This document shows, in pieces, positions 1 to 11,200 of a stretch of 64,000 bases of DNA. The DNA lies in assembly GCA_035610365.1 (NCBI GenBank), contig CM069439.1:23759533-23823532 (forward strand), read 5' to 3'. Numbering within the stretch: position 1 is the stretch's first letter; the number at the start of each line of letters is the position of its first letter. The translations under genes were made by a program, and so were the position numbers. This stretch comes from Aquatica leii (taxonomy: Eukaryota; Arthropoda; Insecta; Coleoptera; Lampyridae). Under the pieces are notes generated by a model, which was not told the DNA's origin, ran no database searches, and saw only the letters and a program-made list of their open reading frames with translations.

Positions 1-1034
1 GGTAAGTAAATATTTTCCTTTGGAACCAAAAGATTGTGGGCGACATTTTTCTGACCAGGAATAAGATTTTCTCGCAGAGGCCAATTCCATACGATGTAAT
101 GTTTATCTCGGGCTCGGCTATCCCATTCACAAAGGAAGCAGCAATATTTTGTGAATTCTGATTGCAGACCCGTAAGTAGAGCAACAACTTTTAAGTCAGC
201 GCAAAGTTTCCACTTATAATCATGATAACTAATTTTATCAAGGATTCTGAAGATGTTTTCGTACGTTTCCTTCAAATCAACAGAGTATGCAACTGGAACT
301 GATGGGAATGCATTCCCATTTGCCAACAGGACAACTTTTAAGCTTGTTTTTGATGAGTCTATAAACAGTCTCCATTTGTCTGGGTCACGTGGCATCTGTA
401 GCTCTGTCATCAATAAATTTGCATTAGGGCAGAACACTAAACCTTTATCTTCTGAGAAAAAACATTTCAGGGTTGCTTGTCTGGTTCTGTAAGAAGATAT
501 TTTTACTCCGTTTTCTAAGAGATTCCACTATTGAAGTCGCGATCCTAGGAACTGAGATTTAGTTTTGGGTAACTGCAAATCCCTGACAAGATCATTTAAT
601 TCCGATTAAGTGAGGAGATGAGGTTGCCGAGAAACTAAATCTGCAAAATACTCTTCATCATCATTGAACGTATCATTCGAAGCCCCAGGTTGTGGCTCAG
701 AGTCTGTTAAATCAATTTCCGGCTCTAGAGTATAAGTGTTTGGGGGCTCTGGGATTGGCAAAGTATTGTTATGAGGAACAGGTCTTAGAGCTGACGGAAT
801 ATTGGGATACTGAATTGTATGCTTACTTTTGCTCAAAAACCCGACGGTAGAAATCATACAAAAGTAACAATCCGTAAGATGACAGCGAGGTTCACGCCAA
901 ACCATGGGCACAGCAAATGGCATTGATTTACGGGTACCTTTGAGCCATTTGGTCAAACTACTGTAACAAGTCATACAGCAAACTGATGGAGCCCAAGTCT
1001 TGTCCTGGTCATCAACTTGACAATCAAAGTACAA
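1..1034 (-). pseudogene. unnamed multi-copy insect ORF family, N-terminal half (broken, runs off the window)
   Basis: The reading frame starts at 1034 and continues to base 1 in one frame, interrupted by a TAA after PHLLT (606-608) and a TAG after GSRLQ near 540. The protein has Cys pairs (VCCMTCYSS, CYFCMI), the block SMPFAVPMVWREPRCHLTDC, then PNIPSALRPVPHNN, an acidic linker, and beyond the stops KWRLFIDSSKTSLKVVLLAN and KYCCFLCEWDSRARDKHY. I recognise this as a repeated, usually 'uncharacterized' protein family of arthropod and cnidarian genomes, probably transposon-derived. The rest of the protein lies outside the window; a C-terminal piece of another copy is at 29.4-29.9 kb. Confidence 0.6.
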
Positions 1035-1699
1035 TTTATAAGCTGTTTTAACAAGCAGAGAAAGGGGTTTTCATTGTGCTTTTAAAGTTAATTCCCCTCA
1101 GACATAGCAGAAGCTATCGGGATGATTTTTACACTCGGGTGGCATAATTAAACAATAATTCAACGCCCGACATTAACCACAAATCACACTTAGTCACTTG
1201 AAAAAATCCGGAGTAAAAGTAGTTTTACTGTTTTACACAAATGAACAAAAATGAACACAAAATCCAGCACGTTTAAAACGTCGACAAGTTAACTCTGCAA
1301 GAGCTATAGATGTACTGATCGAAGCAGTTAAGCAAACAATGTAATATACTATAATGAGAAGAGTAATGCAAGTTCAAGCCTGTCGAAAATTCCTGTTCAA
1401 ACCTGCATGTGGTATTGAGATCGCCAGCGTCGTGCAGTGAATCTTCCTAACTGTTTATTGATATTTTTTTACTGTTCTTATATATTTGTATTTTATTGTT
1501 TCTATATACATTTTATAGCAAAACTTTTGCTATATACTTTGGTATAAATTTTATTACCTGCTTTGGGATGTTTAACGGCTATAACTTGAAATTCTAAAAA
1601 AAATGCAAAAAATAAAATAAAAATGGGGTCCCCCCAAAATAGATGGGTAATGGGTAAAAACGGAGCTCATTTTTGGATTCAGGAGGTCATTTTACATAG

Positions 1700-2115
1700 G
1701 AATCGTCAAGAATGGTATCAGGGCCGATTTTCATGCAGACCAGTGTAATGAGCACAGCCACGTTTTACTAATTCTTGAATATTATTAGGACGTAATTTCT
1801 TTGGCCATAGTGCAGCATCTTTGGAAAGTTGACTGATATTTTCTGTTCTTGTAATTTTTGAAAGTGTTGATTTCTCATTATCAGCGGAACTTGAAGATTT
1901 TGATGGATTGCTTTCTAGAAGATCACTTTCTTGTCTGCTGCTGATACTTGTTTCAAGTACAGGTTGAGAATATTGGGATTCAGCTGTATTATTGTTGTTA
2001 TTAATATTTGGCAAAGTAGACTCGGGTTTTGAAAAAAAAATTGCGTAATTTTTACATGGTTTTCCAGGTCTTCCTTTATTTTCCTTTTATTCGGCAAATT
2101 TTGGTATCCAGACAA
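1700..2115 (-). pseudogene. degraded hAT/ZMYM-like transposase N-terminus
   Basis: Two overlapping minus-strand reading frames join across an A9 run at 2032-2040: SGYQNLPNKRKIKEDLENHV then, in the other frame, a Ser/Asn-rich stretch and KDAALWPKKLRPNNIQELVK, RGCAHYTGLHENRP. A short basic start, a low-complexity linker and a '.WP..L......V..G' block before a zinc finger are typical of N-termini in hAT-like and ZMYM-type transposase genes. The catalytic part is absent. Assignment is by pattern only. Confidence 0.35.
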
Positions 2116-2984
2116 TTTTTTCTTTTTTTTGACATCTTGTATACTGTATAAATTAATACGTAACTAAACAGATTGACAAATTATTCATGAAAAATGAAAA
2201 TGTTTCGACGTCTCAAGCTCAAACTCGCAAGTATTTTCTCAACATTACTTATTTCAACTTATTTCAAAATTTATAATTTTTTATAAATAGTAATATTAGT
2301 GCTTATCAATTATTCTGTTTGAATTTACTTCAATTAACAATAATGTTTATATAATCAAATATAAAAGGATTTTTGAGATGCAAGTTTTTGGATTTTAATG
2401 TTTTAATAAATCTTAAGTAAAAAATAAATTTTCGATGAACTCACCTTAATTTACAACACAAAACACATCACTATGAAGTCTGTAAAACTACAAAAACTAA
2501 AGTTTCAAAAGCAGATATCTTTTACCCCATGCACCTTTTCACGCTAAGTCAATTATCTATCGGGCATCAGGCAACAAATGAAATCGCGACCGTTGCAGCG
2601 CTTAAATATATAAAGTTTCGTACATTGCAAGCACAGATAGGAAAAAACGCTTGTTCGCTCTTTGGCTCGTTGCAAGCCAAATTTTAAGCTCAAACATGAA
2701 TAAAATCAGATTTGTTTGAGTTCACACAATTCATGTTATCATGTTACGTATTACGTATTCGATCAAATAAATGCTACTATTTCGTACTCTCATTTGGAAA
2801 ATATATTATTTTCGAGAAGTAATTCGGTTCTCTCGTCTCAAAGAGTAAAAATAAAAAAATAAACAAATAAAAAACAATGTAATAAATTCTTTACTGGTTT
2901 TTATCATTATAAACTTTGTTTTGACAATGTTGTTTGTTGCTTTATCTTTTTTTTAACTTTTGAGGCTTTTCGGCTTTGTTATGT

Positions 2985-3365
2985 ACCGCGTTGAACTGTA
3001 AAATTGTTAAGAAGAATTAACTCTATAAGAAACTAAAAATAATTCGAATAATTTACATACGTACGAAATTATATAAGAAACACTGTTAAAAATGGCAGAT
3101 ACACCCACTTCTGGTTTCTTTATCAGACCCCTTTAGATAGAACCGAGAGAATATGAAAAGTCAGCTCCATACCAAATTTCAAGTTACTAGGACTTTTGGT
3201 TCGAGAGTTATCGTTGGTACATAGTAACACACAGACACCCCAAATTTTTTTCTCAAAAATACATTTTTCTGATTCAGGAGACCTTGAAACGTAAAATTAT
3301 GCAATAAAATTTTTTTGAAAAAAAATTGCGATCGCTACTTTCCTTATAGGAAAATAAAAAAGTTG
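2985..3365 (+). repeat. dispersed repeat R1 family, copy 1
   Basis: Shares a near-identical block order with copies at 43.2-44.3 and 44.5-44.9 kb: 'ttgttaagaagaatt', 'catacgtac', 'ctgttaaaaatggc', 'ccataccaaatttcaagtt', 'gagttatcgt', 'acacacagacac', 'gaccttgaaacgtaaaatta', 'gcgatcgc', 'ctttccttatagga'. The 'ccataccaaatttca ... gagttatcg ... cagac' layout resembles the 3' tails of insect LINEs and their SINEs. No coding sequence. Confidence 0.6.
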
Positions 3366-4869
3366 AAAGCACCCCACAACTCTCAAAGATTTTTTCGTAA
3401 ATCTCAATTAAGTTTTCCATACATAAGGATTAAAACAGATAAATAAGTGGCTGCAACCGTATAATGTTAATTGCGTTAATTATAGTTTTGTAGTTTATAT
3501 TTGTAATTATGTGGTATTGTAGTAGTGTGTTTATTTATATTTATATGTACAAATGTAGCATTTATGCTAATAAATCGTTCACTTCAAAGTGTCGAGTGTC
3601 TTTTTCTACTGCTATTAAATCAGTTAAATTTTTGAATTCGTTAAAAAACACTGAGTTCTACAAAGCATGAACTACGATTTTATCAAATAAAGACAAAATA
3701 AACGCAATCATTAAAAGTTCCACAAACTTTTCTGATTTAGTGTACATCTTTAATAAACACTGTACTATATATACGAGGCAAATTTATCATCCCTACCTAC
3801 TACTCCGTTTATTTAATTTAACTGAAGAAAAACACATTTTTTTAATCTAAAATATTATTTTATCTAACATTTTGAAAAGAAAAACGCTTATGTCTCAGTT
3901 CAAAACAAGTACTAATCTATCAGAAAGCGTTCTTTAGTATTTTCCCGAATTTCCTATCCTCTGTTCTAGAATTTATTTAAGCGCAAATAGTTTTAAACTT
4001 CACACATTTTTTTCTAAGTTATTTTTTAAATAATATTTGTTTTAACTTGTTTACCTAAGTTTGCTCTCGGTCTTCTAAAGCTTTTGTTTAAACATTAAGA
4101 TTAGTAGATACATTTGTTATTTTACATGTTTTTTGTTACAATAAATGGGTAAATTACTCCCGTTGAAATTTAATTAAGTGCGTCGACCTAATTCCTTATA
4201 CGACAGTTGCATGAAAAATTACATTATGTTATGTATATATACAGGTATTCGCACACATACGAAAATATAAAGAGATTAACTATCCGTGCACGGGCTCCGA
4301 CACGTATAAAAGAATTAAAACTAACAACGAAAACTCAGGTGTTGTTTTGAGTAGGGTAATTTAAAATGAAATTATAAAAAAAACATCACTGTCACCTCCT
4401 GCGTCGTTCAATCGTTGTTCCTTGGAAAAAATTTTCCCAACAGGTTTAAAAAAACATTCTTTAAATATTTTCTTTTCGTCAATTTTCTTGACGTTTTTAC
4501 ACGGACCAAAGAATAATTTAAAACAATAAAAAATATAAAACATGGAGAATCGTTATTGAAATATTTTATATGCTATTGTAAAACGAAAAAGAACGAGGAA
4601 AACATCGTGTGAAAACGTTCATAAATGGAAATGTTGAATGAATGCCGTAGCAAGAGCAAAGGGAAGGAGGATTTTTGCAACAATTCTATCGTTAATCACA
4701 GAATTTACGATTTTTTTGGCTACTATAAAGTTTAATTTTGTTGTGAATTGAGTTGAAAAGTTTACTTTTCCATTTAGAGGGTGTTCTATAAAAGAAGATG
4801 AAAAAACGTTATCATTAAGTTTAAATTGTTTGCCAATTACTAGTAACCGTAATTGTGGTAGGTTTCGAA
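3366..4869. other. AT-rich intergenic stretch, nothing recognised
   Basis: No coding pattern, RNA gene or clear repeat was seen. The first part continues past repeat copy 1; the last part leads into the GC-rich flank of nAChR alpha6. Confidence 0.5.
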
Positions 4870-5227
4870 GTAATATCTGCAGCAAGAATTGTAGAACATC
4901 CGTAGCGCTTGCGTTCTTCTGCAGCCCGGAGCACCAGCAGTGATACCCGGGATCGGGCGCGCGCATCTGGTCCATATTGATCTAACATTGTCCTGCTTCC
5001 ATCCACGGGCATCCGGCGAGTCGTCTTTAGTGCGTCTCGATAAAAGCACTGGTCGCAGGTGAAATGATCAGTGAAGTATCGCGAGTGCGACCTTCTGTGC
5101 TCAGCTAGTAGCAGGTGCCATTATCTAGGTACTTTGTACTAGGTGGGCGTGTGTAGAGCTCGCAGATATGACGGCCAGTTCTGGGGGATTATCAAGAAAG
5201 TCATGAACAGTCCTGCAACGAGTTAGG
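4870..5227 (+). promoter_or_regulatory. GC-rich 5' flank / probable 5' UTR of nAChR alpha6
   Basis: A sharply GC-richer island (for example cgggatcgggcgcgcgcatc near 4949) in AT-rich surroundings, directly upstream of the signal-peptide exon. No TATA box or initiator could be fixed, so the transcription start is unknown. The call rests on composition and position only. Confidence 0.4.
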
Positions 5228-5294
5228 ATGGCTTCGAGCGAGCGAGCGCTGGCGCTACTGGCTATTGCCTTCCTGCTCATGACGATGCCTCCAG
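5228..5294 (+). CDS. nAChRalpha6: nAChR alpha6 exon 1 (signal peptide)
   Basis: Encodes 22 residues, [18 protein letters not shown] then TMPP, with a hydrophobic core typical of a signal peptide, plus one base of the next codon. Donor gtaaga at 5295. The start is supported by an in-frame TGA at 5204-5206 upstream and no other in-frame ATG between. A short out-of-frame upstream ATG lies at 5203. The surrounding 4.9-5.3 kb is clearly more GC-rich than its flanks, as expected near a promoter or 5' UTR. Confidence 0.88.
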
Positions 5295-8200
5295 GTAAGA
5301 ATAATTGGTCAAGGTCGACACGCATCTTTTACTAACTAACACCATTTACTATTTGGAGAATATGGATCATACACTTCAAAATGTCAGTCAAAACAACGTT
5401 ATCGTTGAAACCAAAACACCAAACTCGTGCTCAACCACAATAACCGCCACCATCCCAGCAACAACAATAACAAATTACTATTAATTACTCGAGAACGAGA
5501 ACGTTTTTCAAACTTTCATTTAAAGTTTTCATTAGTTTTTCTTAACTGTTTGCTGTATCCATCAACGTTTTCTTTGATGTCACCTTACGTTACGTACAAG
5601 AACAGTCATTGTTCTTTCTTTGTAAAGTCAATAACGAAGGAAATTAAATTTATACAATCAACGCGCTCTATAATTACATCTGAACTAAAACTCCCTGTGG
5701 TGTTCGGTTAATTTAAAACACTTTCCAAAGAGTATTTTGGTGGAGTTTACATGTTTGATAATCAATAGGAGAACAACAACATCGTGCAAGGTAACCTTTT
5801 TCGCATGACCTAGTTTTACTCGATGCAAGCAGGTTCATCCACATGGTTCAAATCTGCAAATAATTTATTTATTGCCTTGGACAAAAGTTCTACTTTTCAA
5901 TGCATGTCATAGACTCTAGGAAATATAATTAAATTTTTGACTTAGAACATGACTGCAAATTGTGTAGCTATTTCTATACTTTCGTATGCTGTCAGCTTCT
6001 AATTACACAAAATCAAGAATAACAGTTTCGGGAAAACGAAATTTTGTTATCTCTGTACAACATGCAAAACTTCAATTACACGGTGATTGCTTCATATTAC
6101 CCGAAATTTTAATAGATCTATAACAAGATTTTCGTTACGAACGTAATATTTAACCAACTCCAACTAATTAGTCGATAAAATCGCATAATGTCAGTTAATT
6201 GCTTTCGAAGTTGTATTTTTAGACATGGCCAAAAGCGAGTGGACGCGAATTAAAAGAAAATCAGTTTTTTAAATGCTCTCTCCAAACGTGTTTGCCTTAA
6301 ACGAAGGGAAAATAGAGCGCGTAAATTTAAAACAGATGGGGGACATTATTTGTTATTCCGGCAAAATAATTGATTGGACTTGGTTATACAACACGAATTA
6401 CATTTAAATAACGTTTCGTATATGCGAAGTATCATTAAATCAAAACTCTAGAGAATTTAGGAGCTTATAAATTTTCATTTAAATTTAGACCCTTAATTGG
6501 AGCGTGGGTTTTTCTTATAGAATTGCGCTCGTGCTCGAATCGGTGACTAAACAAGAAAAAATATATATTTATAGCAAATATAGAATGCTCAGAAGCGATA
6601 ACGCCCCATAAAAATAAAATCAGAGATAAATCAACGCCATTTATTTTTGTTGACAGAGGTAGTCGGAAACATAAGCCTTGAAATAACCGAGTTATTTACA
6701 CATCTTGGTCCTTGTTAAAACACGACGAGAATTGTTGTTTACCGAATTGTTTTTTGTTCGCGAAAAACAAGAAACGCAGAAATTGAGTTTTTTAATTAGT
6801 AATTTGTTTAATTTAGATTCGTACCAAGGACAGCACGAAAAAAGGCTGTTGAATAACTTATTGACTCCTTATAACGTGTTGGAGAGACCAGTAGCAAACG
6901 AGTCAGAACCTCTGGAAGTAAAGTTCGGCCTAACTTTACAGCAAATTATTGATGTGGTTAGTATCCGTATCCGCTTAGTTTTTTTTTTAATTAACTTAGA
7001 TTGAGTATTATAATGTCATTTGTCTCAATGTATAGGCTGACCAAAAAGGAGTCTCGGTTGAGCAGGTCTTGATGTAAACCAGTTTGGTAGTAACGTAGTT
7101 ACGTTTTTAAATGTTTAAGGTGTTGTTTGGGTTTGAACGAAAGTTTATGAGAGATTGTTTGCGAAGTGAAAGTGAAATTTCTGCGACAATTTTTTTTTCT
7201 ACAGTAAAGGTTCAAAACATAATGTTGGCTTGTTGTTTTATAATTGTTTTCCCCTGTCTAGGACGAAAAGAATCAGATTCTCACGACAAACGCGTGGTTA
7301 AATTTGGTAAGTGCCATGTGGTCCAGTCAGCCTCTCGCAATGTTAAAGCAGAACGAACACTAGACGTATGTCCGTTTAAATGAAATAATAATTTGACATC
7401 GATAGTGTTTGTTTCTGGGCTATGTGGCTATGGACGTATAGTTCCCACGGTAGACTGATAGTGGTTAAGCGGTATCACTACCCGTCAGCCGTAGCACGTC
7501 GGTCTAGCATTACGGGTAGAATGTTACCCGTTATGACATGACCGATTAGTGCGCCGTATGCATGCTTTGTCATGTGACTAACTACCGATGTTTCCCTTTT
7601 ATTGTTTTACCATAGGACGAGAAGAATCAACTCCTAATAACAAATATTTGGCTTTCTTTGGTAAGTGAAAACCAATTAAATAACTAAATCATTATACACA
7701 CACGGCAGTTGGTTGGTTGTTCATTCCTGTATTTTAATTCTTTGATATTCCTCTTCTAGCTGGTCGAACCCACCCGAATGATGGTGTACTCCTTTGAACC
7801 TAGTATTATTGTCTTTTTGGCTGTGTGTCCATATTTCACGCCGGTCCTTCTAGCTGCGTATGCCTCTTGTAACAGTTGGTCATTAGTGTATTGCAGAAAA
7901 TTCACCATTGCTCGATATCCCCCGTTTTTTGGTATGGAATGGTACGCGTGGACCCGGTGCAACCCCCTCTCCTTACCCTAGCGATAGCCCATAGCATAGA
8001 CGTAGCTCCGTTCTATATTAACTTATAGCCTCGAATACTCAAAATAAGTAATTTTGGATGCTCGACCTTACAAAACTTTTGACCAAAGTTCGTATATATT
8101 GTTTTTAACACTTCTGCTGCCGTGTGTGTTAGATATTTTAAAACTATATCATATAATTATGCTTTTTAACTAATTAATTGATTATCAATATTATTTTAGT

Positions 8201-11200
8201 ATTAGGCGGTTTTTTTAGCTTTGATTTTGTAGAATGTTTTTTCCTACTCTGTTCAACTAGCATGCTTTAATTTATTTTGTCTCTTCTTTAAGTTTTGTTT
8301 TACCTATTTTCTGTTTTTTTGTTTTCGATTTGGTAGTATTATACGCGAGCGGGTTTTATTTTCTCCTCCTAATGACTAAACATTTCTGTTTTACATTAAA
8401 CTGAAGCATTTCTTTAAAATCGTACACTAAACATAAAATTCTTAAAATCAAGTATACTAAAAACCGTCCCCTTAGCATGACACCGACTACACCTCGACGC
8501 TTGCTTTCTTGCATGATTTAGTCAGTCGCCATTACCTCGCAAAGCCACTTAACGCGTTTTGTCAAAATCCGTATTGTTTAACTATACGACTTTTTGTAAG
8601 TGGTAATTCGGCGATGGAATGGTGCGAGTCTTGCATGACGTTGTGTCGTGATACGTAGCAACTATCGTACTGTGTCCACAGCTGTAAATAGCTTACACTG
8701 GATGTTGTGTGCTTTATGTCCCATAGAAAAAGTTTATGGATTCCTTTGTACTATAAAATGTGAATGAGACTATAAAGAATTTTACAACTTGTCTAGATTC
8801 GCGATAATACTGTCGTTTCTTAAACGTATTTAAAAGGAATTTATAAAACGTCGCTTGATCATACATTCATTACAACTAAATGTGTAGATTACTTTAAGTG
8901 TTGTTGTTCTATGGGTGGTACCGTAACATCCGCTTTATACAATAACGTGCATTAAGAATCCTTTCTTTGTAGCGAACGAAGATGTTAACTAAATCGTTTT
9001 ATTTTGTATAGGAGTGGAACGATTACAATCTTAGATGGAATGAATCCGAATATGGAGGCGTCAAGGATTTAAGGATAACTCCCAATAAACTATGGAAACC
9101 GGATGTACTCATGTACAACAGGTAACAAGTTAAGTGGAAGTGCCTGTTATAGATCTAAATCTATGTACGTGTAGGTTATTTTTTACTTTAGTTATTTTGC
9201 ATAGCGTTGCTTGTTGACCACGATGTTTATCTTTAGTAATACTTTATGACGTAGAAAAATGAGCATGAATAAAAACAATACACTTTTATACATACATATA
9301 AGAATTTATGTTTGTTCTTTGTATATTCGTTTAAAGGGGCTCAAGTAAATTTTAAATCAATTTTATTGACATATAGAAATCATGTACATTGTGTATAGAT
9401 ACAAAGCAACGTAAGTTTCGTGTACTTTTCAAACATTCCAATTACAATAGCAGATTCGGCGACACGTAATCGACGTTACGTAAGTGATCAATAAGACTGA
9501 GTAGCTCATTTTTTATATGGAAATTAGTTTAAAGCGAACAAAACAATTGCGTCACCGTCGCGGATTCAATTCTTTCGTAAATTCTTTTTCAACAAAAGCA
9601 CGTTGATATTGGAAAACGATTTGTGCACTTTCAGCCGATTTGCTTATCACTTTTAGAACTCGACACAAAATAGTAACATTTCTTTTTGTCCACTATTTTA
9701 TAAGTTAATGTTGATACTGAAATCAAAATATAGGTTTTTGCCGAAAATTAGTTTCGGGATTATCTCTATTTTTGTAACGGTAAACATAGTTAGATGATTG
9801 AACGTGGACATCTTTAATTTCTTCCGCGAATGATCACTTACAATCAGTTCTCCGAGATCTGCTATTAGGTATTGAGGTTACGACGTTTGGAAAGACATGG
9901 AAACTTATGGTTACCCAATGTGAGTGTGTGCATGTATGTGTGCAACGTATGTTAGGTGGGAAGTACACAGACAGCTAGCCGTTGTTGTCGGCCACAGCTG
10001 CTTCCGGCCCTCTAAAGTCGAAGTTGAACTGGTACTACAACTTTCTATAGTTTACAGTTACTAACTCTAAAACTATGCGTTGAGTACCCGTATCAAAATT
10101 CGACTCTCGCTGGGCCGGATTGTCCCTAAAAACTCTCTCTATAACAGCACTCGATTTAAAGTATAAAGCGTAACATAACTTAAATAAGAACTGTTTAAAA
10201 TAATTTATAAACAACTCATAAACTCTATTTTTAAATAATGCCAGTGCATCCGATTAAAACATGCTTGTAATACTACCTTAAACTGTAACTAAATAAACCT
10301 AGCTTTAAATGTACGCTTTTAATAGATACCTTAAGATACGCCTCTGTAAATATCTTTGTATATGATTAAACAGTGATTCCTGTCTTTAAATCTGTACATA
10401 AAATGGGAGGGTTGCTCAAAAATTCAGTGACAATATATTTTGCCAATAAATAAGAACAGACCTAGCTGTTACCTGTTGTACAATGTCGATGTTGGATGGC
10501 TGTTGCATGCGATACTGTTAAAGACGCGCGTGCCTCGTTGTCGCGGTCCATTTTTAACAATTTGTGTTGTTATACGAAGTGCTGATGAGGGTTTCGACGG
10601 GACTTTCCAAACTAACGTTGTGGTCAAACATAACGGCAGCTGCTTGTACGTCCCTCCGGGTATCTTCAAGAGCACATGCAAGATAGACATAACTTGGTTT
10701 CCATTCGATGATCAACATTGTGACATGAAGTTTGGTAGTTGGACCTATGACGGCAACCAGGTATTGCTGTTATTAGTATAACGTATTTGTTTGTAGTAGG
10801 TATAGAAAGTAAGTCCCCACGCGATTCACTTTTCTTCAGTTACTATGTAGCACTAAAAAAAATTCTTTTCTATACAGTAATACATTTTTAAAATCTTTAA
10901 TCTGACTACGGTACGTATACGATTGCGGTGCCAGTTAAAATTGCAAAACCTCAACATAAATATTTTAGTTTTGTAGACAACGTGATTGGCCTTGCTGGAA
11001 GTTAAGCATTAAAGTAACGGCTCACGTTTGTGACCCATATAAATTTAAGAACAATGCAGATATCGACGCAGCACTGTTGCCAAAATATTAATCGCGCTTT
11101 CTACCTATACAAAAGTCTTATTTATCCAACCGTCGAATATTACTTTTGTTCCTAAACAAAAGTCACTTCATTCGATCAATACACTATTAGTTTTCGGCTC

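Noticed and set aside
4619..5325. Several minus-strand open frames over the 5' end of nAChR alpha6
   Set aside because: They overlap the GC-rich 5' UTR and signal-peptide exon antisense and match nothing known.
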